Below are positions 10,214 through 19,402 of a stretch of DNA of 64,000 nucleotides, one piece after another (within the stretch, counting starts at the first letter, position 1; each line of letters begins with the position of its first letter). The notes under the pieces are model-generated. The model was not told where the DNA came from, did not search any database, and saw nothing but the letters and a program-made list of their open reading frames with translations. The position numbers and the translations under genes were made by a program. This DNA comes from UBA6168 sp041163745 (GTDB lineage Bacteria > Bacteroidota > Bacteroidia > Chitinophagales > Saprospiraceae), in NCBI GenBank assembly GCA_041163745.1, contig JBEAQU010000015.1, positions 1-64,000 of the forward strand, written 5' to 3'.

Positions 10214-11125
10214 ATGAGAAAACAAATCCTAGTATTGATGATCTGCCTGGGCAACCTCGGATTGGTTGCCCAGCGCGATCTTCAATTTTCCCACTTCACC
10301 TTCAACAAATTCGCATACAACCCCGCATATGCCGGCGCCAGGGGCTCCCTGGACGCCCTGGCCTTGTACCGGCAGCAATGGTCGGGCTTTGAAGGTGCGC
10401 CTACCACGATGTACCTCAACGCCCATACGCCGTTCGCCGGCCAACGGGGCGCACTCGGATTGGCGGTGGCCGCCGACCGGATCGGACAAGCCAGCACCCA
10501 GGCGGTCACCGGGGCCTATGCCTACCATATTCCCTTGAAAGGAGGTCGGACGCTCAGCCTCGGATTGTCAGGCAGCCTGGAACAATACAGGTTCCGATGG
10601 TCCGCTTCGGAGGCCCTCGACACCGATGATGCCGTCCTGCTGACCGGCGACGACGCCAGCCTCAATCCTAATTTCGGCGCCGGCGCCTTTCTGCGGGGCC
10701 AACGCTTTTACGCAGGCTTCTCCGTTCCCCGCCTGATGAAAGGCGGGGAATACCTGGACCGCAGCCGGCAAAACCGGAGTTCCCGGACGTCCTATCTCAT
10801 GGCGGGCTACATGGCCCGGCTGAACAGCCAGTTGCAGCTCCTGCCTGCGCTCCTCCTGTCCTACAATCCCGCCGCTCCTCCCGACCTGGACCTCAACCTG
10901 ACGGCCCTGTTCATGGACGCATTCTGGCTCGGATCCAGCTTTAGGCTCGGTGACTCCGTGGATGCCATGGCCGGTATGGCCCTGTCGAACGGTATACGGC
11001 TCGGGGTTTGTGTGGATTTCACTACCTCAGACCTGCAGAAGTTCACCAACGGCAGTTGGGAGGTGCTGATGACCTACACCTTCCGGTGCCGGAATTGCGA
11101 GGTCAGCCATATACGGTTCTTCTGA
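10214..11125 (+). CDS. PorP/SprF family T9SS outer-membrane protein
   Basis: A 303-residue protein with a signal peptide (MRKQILVLMICLGNLGLVAQ) followed by the family hallmark QFSHFTFNKFAYNPAYAG, then alternating beta-strand sequence to the end as in an outer-membrane barrel. PorP/SprF proteins help deliver or anchor T9SS cargo with type B signals at the cell surface. It lies 54 bases after the CHU_C adhesin and 40 bases before the OmpA gene, so it is probably the dedicated partner of that adhesin rather than the general T9SS core PorP. The rest of the T9SS core (PorV, GldKLMN, SprA) is not in this window. Confidence 0.92.
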   Translation: MRKQILVLMICLGNLGLVAQRDLQFSHFTFNKFAYNPAYAGARGSLDALALYRQQWSGFEGAPTTMYLNAHTPFAGQRGALGLAVAADRIGQASTQAVTGAYAYHIPLKGGRTLSLGLSGSLEQYRFRWSASEALDTDDAVLLTGDDASLNPNFGAGAFLRGQRFYAGFSVPRLMKGGEYLDRSRQNRSSRTSYLMAGYMARLNSQLQLLPALLLSYNPAAPPDLDLNLTALFMDAFWLGSSFRLGDSVDAMAGMALSNGIRLGVCVDFTTSDLQKFTNGSWEVLMTYTFRCRNCEVSHIRFF

Positions 11126-11165
11126 GACCGGTATTTCCCGACAGACATACGCTTATTCCCAGCAA

Positions 11166-13115
11166 ATGAAATCACCACTCCTCACCGTTTTCCTGTTCGT
11201 CGCCCTGCTGTCGACACCGAATGCCCAGTCTTCCTTCCCCCTGTCTGTCCGGGTACCCGCTCCGGATGGTTATCTGTTGGAGAATGCGACGGACCTCAAC
11301 AGCCCCTACCTGGATTTTTGCGCGGTTCCTTATCGGAACAGCGTGGTGTTCACCTCCTCCCGGGGTGACGGACGGCTGCTGTTGTGTGAAAACGACCTGA
11401 CGGCCGGCCGGTATACCGACCTGTATGTCGCCAAAATCATCGGACCCGGCCGTTTCGGCAGACCCGAACCGGTATACGGAGCACTGCACGGGAAATACCA
11501 CGACGGCACCGCCACGTTCTCCAGGGACGGCGAGATCGTCTGCTTCTCCAGAAATCATGCTTCCCGTGGAAACCAGGCGGACCTGGACCTTCGGATCTAC
11601 CGCGCCAGCCGCAGCAAAGGGGACTGGGTCGAACCGGAGGAACTCCCCATCAACATCGAAGGGTACATCACCAGTCATCCCGCATTGTCCGCCGACGGAC
11701 AATCCATGGTGTTCGCTTCGAACCGACCGGGCGGCTATGGTGGGATGGACCTGTACATGGTAAAGAAAAACGGAGCGGAATGGGGGCTGCCGGTCAATAT
11801 GGGGCCGAACATCAATACCACCGGGCAGGAAGTCTTTCCTTTCCTCGCCGAGGACGGGATGTTGTACTTCTCATCCGATGGCTACAGCGGTTTGGGCGGT
11901 CTGGATGTGTTTGCCGTCCGGATGCGGGAGTCCAGGCTGTTCCAATTTCTGCACCTTCCTCCGCCTGTCAATACGCCCCACGACGATTTCGGATTCATGG
12001 CCGAACCGGGTGGCAAAGAAGGCTACCTGAGTTCCGACCGGCCGGGCGGACTCGGGCAGGACGACATCTACCGTTGGCGCTATGTCGGCATCCTGCCGAC
12101 AGCCGCTTCCATCAGTGTGGTGGACGGCGATACCGGCGAACGTATGAAGGACGCGAACCTGACGGTCACCGCAGCCGATGGCGGCCCTGACACCTGGACC
12201 GCACCAGGCAGCTGGGGCGGGGGCGTCCCGGTCAGCACGTTCGGCCGTTCACCCCGTGCCGCTTCCGCAGCAGACCTCCCTTTTCCGTGGAGCACGGACA
12301 TGCAGCTACTGGTCCTGCCCGGCCATTATTATCGGGTCAAGGTGGAAAAACCAGGTTACCAGACCGTGGAGCGATTCCTGTCGGGTGCGGAGCTGACGGC
12401 GGAACCGGAATACCTGATTCCGCTGCACAAGGGTATCCTGCGGACCGTCCGCCACCAGGTTTTTCGGCAGGACACCGAAAGAGGCCTCTCCGATTGTACG
12501 GTGACCATCCGTAACGAATGCACGGGTTATGTCAGCACCCTGAAGACCGGGGATGACGGCAGCTTCGATTTTCCGTTTGATTGCCGTTGCGCCTACGACA
12601 TCCTGGTCACCCGGGAAGGATTCACTGCCAAGGAAAAACGCTGGGCTGCCGACGGGCCGGATTGCCAGACGGACGTAACAGCTCCCTCCCGGGTCTATCT
12701 CAGCCGGGAATCGGTCGACCGCATCCTGGAGGCGGGGGATGTGGTCAACCTGCACTTCCTGTACTACGATTACGACCAGGTGAAGGTCCGGCCGGAGGAC
12801 GTGCCCGCACTGGACCGGCTGGTGCGCATCATGGAACAGGATCCCTCCATGGAAATAGAAATCCGTTCCTACACCGATTCGCGCGGAACGGTGGGCTACA
12901 ACCTGGGATTGTCCCAGAAGAGAGCGGAGGCGGTCCGTCATTATCTGGTCGGGAAAGGGATTGCCCGGGACCGTATCGAAGCGTACGGATTCGGAGAAAG
13001 CAAGCTGTTGAACGATTGCAGGGACCATGTGCCCTGTCCGGAAGCTATGCACCAGATCAACCGGCGCACGGAATTCAAAGTGCTGCGCCTGACTGAACCC
13101 AATGTTCGTTTCTAA
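11166..13115 (+). CDS. PD40-repeat OmpA-family protein (PorE-like)
   Basis: A 649-residue protein with an N-terminal signal peptide (MKSPLLTVFLFVALLSTPNAQ). Residues ~30-310 contain WD40-like PD40 beta-propeller repeats, with SNRPGGYGGMDLY, YFSSDGYSGLGGLDVF and LSSDRPGGLGQDDIY as clear repeat cores. Two carboxypeptidase-regulatory-like segments follow (~315-520). An OmpA C-terminal peptidoglycan-binding domain lies at ~540-645, with FLYYDYDQVKV, SYTDSRGTVGYN and LSQKRAEAVRHYL. Proteins of this layout, such as PorE, tether outer-membrane T9SS parts to peptidoglycan. As third gene after the adhesin and SprF, it probably anchors that unit to the cell wall. Confidence 0.9.
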   Translation: MKSPLLTVFLFVALLSTPNAQSSFPLSVRVPAPDGYLLENATDLNSPYLDFCAVPYRNSVVFTSSRGDGRLLLCENDLTAGRYTDLYVAKIIGPGRFGRPEPVYGALHGKYHDGTATFSRDGEIVCFSRNHASRGNQADLDLRIYRASRSKGDWVEPEELPINIEGYITSHPALSADGQSMVFASNRPGGYGGMDLYMVKKNGAEWGLPVNMGPNINTTGQEVFPFLAEDGMLYFSSDGYSGLGGLDVFAVRMRESRLFQFLHLPPPVNTPHDDFGFMAEPGGKEGYLSSDRPGGLGQDDIYRWRYVGILPTAASISVVDGDTGERMKDANLTVTAADGGPDTWTAPGSWGGGVPVSTFGRSPRAASAADLPFPWSTDMQLLVLPGHYYRVKVEKPGYQTVERFLSGAELTAEPEYLIPLHKGILRTVRHQVFRQDTERGLSDCTVTIRNECTGYVSTLKTGDDGSFDFPFDCRCAYDILVTREGFTAKEKRWAADGPDCQTDVTAPSRVYLSRESVDRILEAGDVVNLHFLYYDYDQVKVRPEDVPALDRLVRIMEQDPSMEIEIRSYTDSRGTVGYNLGLSQKRAEAVRHYLVGKGIARDRIEAYGFGESKLLNDCRDHVPCPEAMHQINRRTEFKVLRLTEPNVRF

Positions 13116-13222
13116 CCAGGGCCTACGCATGCGGCGACAGCTCCAGGGTGGCGGAATCGCATAACCTTTAACAATTCGGTTCCCGAATCCTGCCTAACTT
13201 AGCTGTCAAAACCGATTATATT

Positions 13223-13990
13223 ATGAGAATAGCTGTCACGCGTGCGGTGAGCCCCCGGATGGAAGACTGTGAACTGACCCACCAAGCCCGGCGACCCATC
13301 GACCTCTCCCTGGCAGAAAAACAGCATGCCGGATATGCGGATGCGCTGCGGCAACTGGGTTGCGAACTGGTCTGCGCACCGGAATTGCCTTATCACCCGG
13401 ACAGCGTTTTCGTCGAGGATTGTGCCATTGTGCTGGACGAGCTGGCGGTCATCACCCGCCCAGGTGCCGCCTCCCGTCGGGAAGAGGTGTTCTCCATCGC
13501 CGAAACCCTCGAAGCCTACCGCAGGAAGCTGTTCTACATAGAAGGACCCGCCACCCTGGACGGCGGTGATGTCCTCTGTATCGGTCAGCAGGTATGGGTA
13601 GGATTGAGCCAACGTACCAACCCGATGGCTTTGCTGCAGTTGCAGGATATCCTCGGCCCGGTAGGCTACAAGGTGCAGGGCGTCCCCCTGGAGCAATGTC
13701 TCCATCTCAAGTCCGCCGTCACCCAGGTCGGACCGGACACTGTCCTGCTCAATCCCGACTGGATCGACGCATCCTTTTTTTCCGGCTACGACATGATTCT
13801 GGTACACCCTGAGGAACCTACCGCCGCCAATGCCTTGCTGGTTGGGGAGGACGTCCTGTATCCGGTGGATTTTCCGCACACGGCGCTCCGCCTGGCGGAG
13901 GCAGGCCTGGAGCTCCTGCTGGTCGACACGTCCGAATTCATCAAGGCGGAAGGCGGGGTGACCTGCTGCAGTATCGTATTCAATGATTGA
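13223..13990 (+). CDS. Dimethylarginine dimethylaminohydrolase-like enzyme
   Basis: A 255-residue cytosolic protein of the amidinotransferase/DDAH superfamily, about the length of bacterial DDAH. Visible signature residues are D60, E65 and D66 in PDSVFVEDCA, D113 in TLDGGDVL, H161 in CLHLKSAV and the C248/C249 pair in GGVTCCSI. The spacing of His and Cys fits the Cys-His-acid triad of DDAH, which hydrolyses N-omega-methylated arginines to citrulline and methylamines. Arginine deiminases share the fold but are usually much longer. It appears to stand alone, with 107 bases upstream and no arginine-catabolism genes nearby. Methylarginine specificity is the best guess, not proven. Confidence 0.85.
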   Translation: MRIAVTRAVSPRMEDCELTHQARRPIDLSLAEKQHAGYADALRQLGCELVCAPELPYHPDSVFVEDCAIVLDELAVITRPGAASRREEVFSIAETLEAYRRKLFYIEGPATLDGGDVLCIGQQVWVGLSQRTNPMALLQLQDILGPVGYKVQGVPLEQCLHLKSAVTQVGPDTVLLNPDWIDASFFSGYDMILVHPEEPTAANALLVGEDVLYPVDFPHTALRLAEAGLELLLVDTSEFIKAEGGVTCCSIVFND

Positions 13991-14281
13991 CGGGGTTGGC
14001 CTTACTTTGAGCCATCCTGCCGGCCTGTATCTTCTTTACCGCTTGTTCCGCGGCCATGTGCCGTATGGTGCATCAACCAAGCGCTCCTTTTCTCCTAAAA
14101 AAATAAACGCCGGCGTCGCGGTATTTCGTGCAAATATCCGTTAATTAGCCCACGGGAGTAGCGGAAGGGATGTTGACAGCGTTGGTAAGGCTGTCCGCTC
14201 ATGCCGGTCATCGCCGGGGAGCCACAGGTTGACCGGAGGCTTCCCTCCCGACCCACTTGTTTTCACCATAAAATTTCCACC

Positions 14282-16009
14282 ATGCCAAATCTCAATACGA
14301 AGGCACAACAAGCCAACACCTACGACGCCATCGTCGTGGGGAGCGGTATCTCCGGCGGCTGGGCCGCCAAGGAGCTTACGGAAAAGGGCCTCAACGTGCT
14401 GTTGCTGGAGCGGGGCAAGAACATCGAACACGTGAAAGGGTACAGCGGAATGAACAACAATCCCTGGGACCTCAAGTTCCGGGGCCGTATCCCGGAGTCC
14501 CTGCGGGAAAAACACCGGATCCAGAGCCGTTGCTATGCCTTCAATACCGATAATGCGGATTTCTGGGTGAACGACCAGGAAAATCCCTACGAAGAGAAGA
14601 AACCTTTCAACTGGTTGCGGGGCTATCACCTGGGCGGGCGCTCGCTGATGTGGGGCCGCCAGAGTTACCGCTGGAGCAAGATGGATTTCGAAAGCAACGC
14701 CCGGGACGGCCACGGGGTCGACTGGCCGATCCGTTACGAAGACCTGGCTCCCTGGTATGATTACGTGGAAACTTTCGCCGGCATCAGCGGCAACAGGGAC
14801 GGCCTGGAGCAGCTGCCGGACGGGCAGTTCCTCCCGCCGATGGAATTGAACTGCGTGGAGCAGCACATGTCCGAAAAAATCCGGGACAACTGGGAGGACC
14901 GCCGCCTGATCATCGGCCGGGCCGCCCACCTGACGGCGCCCCAGGAACAACATACGCGCCTCGGCCGCGGCAAATGCCAGTACCGCAACCGCTGCCATTG
15001 GGGCTGTCCCTACGGGGCCTATTTCAGTTCCAATTCGGCGACCCTCCCGGCCGCTTTCCAAACCGGCCGGCTGACCCTGCGGACCGATGCGATCGTAAGC
15101 GAGGTCATGTATGACAAGGACAAGCAGCGGGCTTCCGGTGTGCGGATCATCGACCAACACACCAAGCAGACGGAAGAGTACTTCGCCCGCATCGTCTTCC
15201 TCAACGCCAGTACCCTAGGCTCTACCTACATCCTGCTGAATTCCATCAGCGACCGGTTCCCAAACGGCTTCGGCAACGACAGCGGCGTCATCGGCCATTA
15301 CCTGATGGACCACCACTTCGAAGTCGGCGCCACCGCCGCCATGGATGGTTTCGACGACAAATATTATATCGGCCGTCGGGCCAACGGCATTTACATCCCC
15401 CGCTTCCGGAACCTGCCCGGCAAGGAACAACAGCAGGACTTCGTCCGGGGCTACGGCTTCCAGGGCGGTGCCAGCCGCGGTGGCTGGGGCGGCCCCGCCG
15501 GCCGGCCCGGCTTCGGGGAACAGCTGAAATCCGATATGGCCACGCCCGGCGATTGGGGCATCTGGATCGGTGGCTGGGGCGAATGCCTCCCGCATTTCGA
15601 TAACAAGGTATCGCTTGACACCAGCAGGACCGACCCCTGGGGCTTGCCGGTCCTGTCCATCGATTGCGAATTCCGCGAAAACGAAATAGCCATGCGGGAA
15701 GACATCATGCTGACCGCCCAGGAGATGCTCGAGGCGTCCGGCGCCCGGGATATCCGTCCCTTCAATGATATCGCCGCCGCTCCGCCCGGCCATTGCATCC
15801 ATGAAATGGGGACCTGCCGCATGGGCAGGGATCCGAAGACGTCCGCCCTCAATGGCAACAACCAAATGTGGGCCGCCCCCAATGTCTTTGTCACGGACGG
15901 CGCCTGCATGGCTTCCTCGGCCTGCCAGAACCCGTCCCTGACCTACATGGCGCTGACCGCCCGGGCGGCGGATTTCGCCGTGGCGGCCTTGAAACGGGGA
16001 GATCTCTAA
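14282..16009 (+). CDS. GMC-type FAD dehydrogenase with possible Fe-S cysteine motif
   Basis: A 575-residue oxidoreductase. The start at 14282 places the Rossmann FAD motif GSGISGG at G20/G22/G25, normal for the family; the 27 codons open upstream look noncoding. The C-terminal GMC domain shows HCIHEMGTCRMG (His near residue 505) and CQNPSLTYMALTARAADF (Asn near 551), the expected active-site His and Asn positions. C232-x5-C238-x3-C242 (in CQYRNRCHWGC) resembles the cluster ligands in bacterial FAD glucose/gluconate dehydrogenases. Sugar or alcohol oxidation with electron transfer to the respiratory chain is inferred. No Tat signal, gamma subunit or cytochrome subunit is visible next to it. 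A strong hairpin follows the stop. Confidence 0.9.
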   Translation: MPNLNTKAQQANTYDAIVVGSGISGGWAAKELTEKGLNVLLLERGKNIEHVKGYSGMNNNPWDLKFRGRIPESLREKHRIQSRCYAFNTDNADFWVNDQENPYEEKKPFNWLRGYHLGGRSLMWGRQSYRWSKMDFESNARDGHGVDWPIRYEDLAPWYDYVETFAGISGNRDGLEQLPDGQFLPPMELNCVEQHMSEKIRDNWEDRRLIIGRAAHLTAPQEQHTRLGRGKCQYRNRCHWGCPYGAYFSSNSATLPAAFQTGRLTLRTDAIVSEVMYDKDKQRASGVRIIDQHTKQTEEYFARIVFLNASTLGSTYILLNSISDRFPNGFGNDSGVIGHYLMDHHFEVGATAAMDGFDDKYYIGRRANGIYIPRFRNLPGKEQQQDFVRGYGFQGGASRGGWGGPAGRPGFGEQLKSDMATPGDWGIWIGGWGECLPHFDNKVSLDTSRTDPWGLPVLSIDCEFRENEIAMREDIMLTAQEMLEASGARDIRPFNDIAAAPPGHCIHEMGTCRMGRDPKTSALNGNNQMWAAPNVFVTDGACMASSACQNPSLTYMALTARAADFAVAALKRGDL

Positions 16010-16031
16010 GGGTTTCCCCTCCGGCTGATCG

Positions 16032-16070
16032 AACAGGCCTGGTCGTTCCAACGAACCAGGCCTGTTTCCC
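16032..16070 (+). terminator. Intrinsic terminator after the GMC dehydrogenase
   Basis: AACAGGCCTGGT (16032-16043) pairs with ACCAGGCCTGTT (16055-16066), a 12 bp stem, with further pairing inside the loop. It starts 23 bases after the stop. The following T-tract is short (TTTCCC), but the stem is very stable. Confidence 0.65.
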
Positions 16071-16242
16071 AGCCGCCTGCCAAGTGAATCATGGAATCGG
16101 TCCTTGGGCTTGCACCCGGCTGGACCAGCCGGGTTTCCCCGGCCCGGCCATGCGGATAGGGGACGGAAACCGTCGCATGCATCGGCGCTATGGTATTGGA
16201 AAAAAAAGAACATCCCCCTCACCATAAAACTGTGCACCCAAC

Positions 16243-16880
16243 GCCGCGCCCCCTCCTCGCGAAGCGGGGAGCAAAATCCCTGTCATGAAAAAGCGCAGCA
16301 CTTTCCAGTATCTTCCCAATCAATAAATTACGAAAGAAAAAAATCCCTGTAATTAGCCTAATCCTAAAAATTCGCGTACCAGCATCCCCGCGAAGCGGGG
16401 AGAAAAAGCGTCCTCCTCGCCGGGAAGCAAAGCACCCTGTGCCGCGCCCCCTCCTCGCGAAGCGGGGAGCAAAATCCCTGTCATGAAAAAGCGCAGCACT
16501 TTCCAGCATCTTCCCAATCAATAAATTACGAAAGAAAAAATCCCTGTAATTAGCCTAATCCTAAAAATTCGCGTACCAGCATCCCCGCGAAGCGGGGAGA
16601 AAAAGCGTCCTCCTCGCTGGGAAGCAAAGCACCCGACGCCGCGTCCCTTCCTCGCGAAGCGGGGAGCAAAATCCCTGTCATAAAAAAGCGCAGCACTTTC
16701 CAGTATCTTTCCAATCAATAAATTACGAAAGAAAAAATCCCTTTAATTAGCCAAATTCTCTAAAATTAGCAGACCAGCACTCCCCGCGAAACGGGGAGCA
16801 AGAACCTCCCTTGAACATTAAATCCGCCATATCATCACCACATCGGCCGCGACAATGCCAATCAACAAAAAGCATAAAAA
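16243..16880. repeat. Three tandem ~198 bp palindromic repeat units (copy B)
   Basis: Units begin at 16243, 16441 and 16638, giving periods of 198 and 197 bases. The first two are nearly identical; the third diverges after ~16740 and matches copies A and C from 16749. Each unit has two GC-rich palindromes with a GAA loop: CTCGCGAAGCGGGGAG in the first half and CCCCGCGAAGCGGGG in the second (16386-16400, 16583-16597; 16782-16796 with one change). Between them is an AT-rich stretch (CAATAAATTACGAAAG). The array fills the space between two convergent genes. It is not a CRISPR array because unit-to-unit identity covers the whole period, leaving no variable spacers. Confidence 0.9.
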
Positions 16881-16928
16881 CATCCCCCTATCGGACAGGC
16901 AGGAACCGGTTTCAGCCATGTACAGCCC

Positions 16929-19214
16929 TTATCGGTCCGCCTTGACGAATCTTCCCACAAAGGTCCCGTCCGGCCCCGTCATTTCGAGGATATAGATTCC
17001 GCTCGGCAGCGTCGAGACAACCAGATCGAGTTTCCAGGGGCTGTCCGCCGGAAGGACGGCAGAGTGCGTCAGGCTAAGCACCCCGCTCAGGTGGCGGATC
17101 CGGACCGAGGTCTTGCCGCCGTGCCGGCTTGTTCCCATGACACGGAGGAAATCCGTCGCCGGGTTAGGCAGCATCCGGCAGGACAGTTCTCCGGTGGTAA
17201 CGGTGGCATCGGAGAAGACACCGTCCTCCCCAACCTGGAAATCGTTGTCATCGGAGACCGGGAGGTCTGGGCCGATGGTCACCCATCTTTCCGCCGGATT
17301 CTTTCCGATGATATCCACATCCAGGCGGTAGGTGCCGTAGGGTAGATCCGGGAAGGAATACCGGCCGTCGGCGTTTGTCCGGGTATGGCGTGCCGGTGTT
17401 TCGGTGGCATCGTACAGGACGATGTCAACGTCTTCCAAGGCATTGCCGCGGGGACCGCCGCCACCGTGGAACCCTTCCTCGCTCACGGAACCGCCGATGG
17501 TGCCGGGGCCGCTGAGCGACTGGGCGGGAACCAGCTGGATGTCGAAGCCGGTGCCATCGGACGGCAGGACCGTGCCGGCGGCCGTCCAATGGGTGACCGT
17601 ACCGAAATAAGTGGGCAGGTAATCCGCTGCGTAGGGCGAGCCGTCCGACAAGGAAACCCTGAGCAGGTAGTTGCCGGGTGGCACTGCGTCGAACTGGTAG
17701 CGGGACAGCAGGCTGACCGGGTCATTGGACAGGGGGGCGGTGGCGAACGGAGTCCACGGTCCGTCGGATCCGTCGGACTGCCATAATTCCGCCGTTCCTT
17801 CCAGCGCTGCCGTCTCCAGCGGGTCCGTCAGCAGCACATATCCTTCGACGGGATAGCCGGTGAAGGCGGTATAATCATAACAATCCGATGCCGTGCAGCC
17901 GTTCGGTCCGGTCACCGTGACGCAATAGGTTCCGGATTGGGTGGGCGTGATCATCGGTCCGGTTTCTCCGGTGTTCCACAGATAAGTCAGGGCGAAAGGA
18001 TTGGGGATGGCAAGAAGGACGTTCCAACCGAACGAATCCTCCTCCAGGATATGGACGCTGCAATTGTTGTTGGGTGCATACAGGGTGACACATTCCGAGG
18101 CGGTGCAGCCGCCGGCGTCCGTGATGGTGATGCAATAGGTGGCCGGGGCGTTGACCGGTGCCGGCACCATGACATGTGGGGTCATCAGGTTTTGGGTGTT
18201 CCAGAGGTAGCTGAAAGGTGCCGTGCCGCTCGCGGATGCCACGAGGGTGAAGGTGCCGTCGGCGTTGTCGGTGACCGTCACCAGGACGCCGCATGATCCG
18301 GGGTTGCCGAGGACCAGGCAGTCGGTGGCGGTGCAGCCCGTCTGGTCGGTGATGGTCACGCAATAGTCGGAGATGTTGGGGTCGGGGAGGATGGTCTGGC
18401 TGGTCGCCCCGGTGCTCCAGGCATAACTGAAGGGAGCGGCGCCGGTACCGTGTGCGACGAGCAGCAGCCCGTTGGCGGTGCTGTCGAGATGGATGTCCGC
18501 CGAACAACCGTTGTTGGTTTGCACACTGATACAGGCATCGGAAACACAGCCTGCCGCATCTGTGACTGTCACGCAATAAGTGCCGGAGCTGCCGACCGGC
18601 AGGGTGGAACCGGTTGCGCCGGAACTCCAAAGAAAGGAGAAAGGGGCGGTGCCGGTGGCGAGGGCGTTGATCTCCAGTCCGCCCGTATTCGAAGAGTCCA
18701 TTTCCAGCGACACATTGCACGAGGGGGGCAGGTTGAAGTCGAAGCAATCGCTTGATGCGCAGCCGTCGGTATCCGTCAGGGTGACGCAATAGGTGCCGGG
18801 CGCATTCGGCTGCAGGATGTTGCCGACGGTACCGGTGCTCCATTGGTAGGCATAGGGTGCCGTTCCGCCGGCGCCGACGGCCTGCAGGACGCCGTTGCCG
18901 ACCTGATGGATGTCGACCTGGCAAGGGCTGGTGGAGAAAAGGCAGGTCGTGGCGGTGCAGCCGGTGGTATCCGCGACGAACACACAAAGATTGGTTCCCC
19001 ACTGGTTGTAAAGGGTGGTTTCGGTGCTGTCGCCGTTGGTCCATAGGTAGGTGAATGGACCTGCCCCGTTCGGGACGGCCGTGACCAGCAGGGCGCCGTT
19101 GGGGTTGGAGACGGAGTCGATTTCCAGGAAGACACTGCAGGGCTGGGCAAAAATCGGAACGGCCGGTAGCAGGGCGAAAGCGGCCAGAAGGAGTAGGTAA
19201 AGGTAATTCTTCAT
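16929..19214 (-). CDS. Secreted SprB-like repeat protein with T9SS signal
   Basis: A 761-residue exported protein with signal peptide MKNYLYLLLLAAFALLPAVP... ending near IFAQ. Six repeats of ~65-75 residues fill ~25-440. Each opens with Cys and a beta strand, has a core such as APFSFLWSSGATG, and ends with YCVTVTDAAGC followed by a second Cys; this is the SprB-type pattern of gliding adhesins. Next come a ~100-residue linker and a carboxypeptidase-regulatory/SdrD B-like domain (GGSVSEEGFHGGGG...GRYSFPDLPYGTYRL, ~560-650). A type A sorting domain ends it (MLPNPATDFLRVMG...LPSGIYILEMTG). Surface display or release is inferred; no ligand is recognisable. A TATCTTTG box lies 99 bases upstream. 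Confidence 0.85.
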   Translation of the reverse strand: MKNYLYLLLLAAFALLPAVPIFAQPCSVFLEIDSVSNPNGALLVTAVPNGAGPFTYLWTNGDSTETTLYNQWGTNLCVFVADTTGCTATTCLFSTSPCQVDIHQVGNGVLQAVGAGGTAPYAYQWSTGTVGNILQPNAPGTYCVTLTDTDGCASSDCFDFNLPPSCNVSLEMDSSNTGGLEINALATGTAPFSFLWSSGATGSTLPVGSSGTYCVTVTDAAGCVSDACISVQTNNGCSADIHLDSTANGLLLVAHGTGAAPFSYAWSTGATSQTILPDPNISDYCVTITDQTGCTATDCLVLGNPGSCGVLVTVTDNADGTFTLVASASGTAPFSYLWNTQNLMTPHVMVPAPVNAPATYCITITDAGGCTASECVTLYAPNNNCSVHILEEDSFGWNVLLAIPNPFALTYLWNTGETGPMITPTQSGTYCVTVTGPNGCTASDCYDYTAFTGYPVEGYVLLTDPLETAALEGTAELWQSDGSDGPWTPFATAPLSNDPVSLLSRYQFDAVPPGNYLLRVSLSDGSPYAADYLPTYFGTVTHWTAAGTVLPSDGTGFDIQLVPAQSLSGPGTIGGSVSEEGFHGGGGPRGNALEDVDIVLYDATETPARHTRTNADGRYSFPDLPYGTYRLDVDIIGKNPAERWVTIGPDLPVSDDNDFQVGEDGVFSDATVTTGELSCRMLPNPATDFLRVMGTSRHGGKTSVRIRHLSGVLSLTHSAVLPADSPWKLDLVVSTLPSGIYILEMTGPDGTFVGRFVKADR

Positions 19215-19312
19215 GAATGTCTGATATTAAAGTTGGATGAAAAAATTTGCCAGGCCAGGATCCGCGTTGCCATGCCGGGGCAAGGTATGGCCCGGAGGCT
19301 GTCCTATGGGGG

Positions 19313-19320
19313 CAAAGATA
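19313..19320 (-). promoter_or_regulatory. -7 box (TATCTTTG) for the SprB-like gene
   Basis: CAAAGATA on the + strand, an exact TAnnTTTG on the coding strand, about 100 bases before the ATG at 19214. No matching -33 TTTG is visible. Confidence 0.4.
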
Positions 19321-19402
19321 TGGTTTGTCCGGGCTGCGGGGGGGAATCGAGCCTTAAATATCGGCTGGCCGTCAAGTTTCATGCGGAAGTTCCCGCCTGT
19401 CC

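Noticed and set aside
13160..13190. tRNA T-arm-like sequence upstream of the DDAH gene
   Set aside because: GGTTCCCGAATCC resembles a T-arm but no acceptor, D or anticodon stems can be formed around it.
16219..16718. Two minus-strand open frames in the repeat array encoding repeated FAPRFARRG-type peptides
   Set aside because: The frame stays open only because one unit is 198 bases; it breaks at the 197-base unit. The peptide is a by-product of the palindrome, with no ribosome-binding site or domain.
16243..16880. CRISPR array
   Set aside because: Identity covers the whole 198 bp period, so there are no short repeats separated by unique spacers, and no cas genes are nearby.
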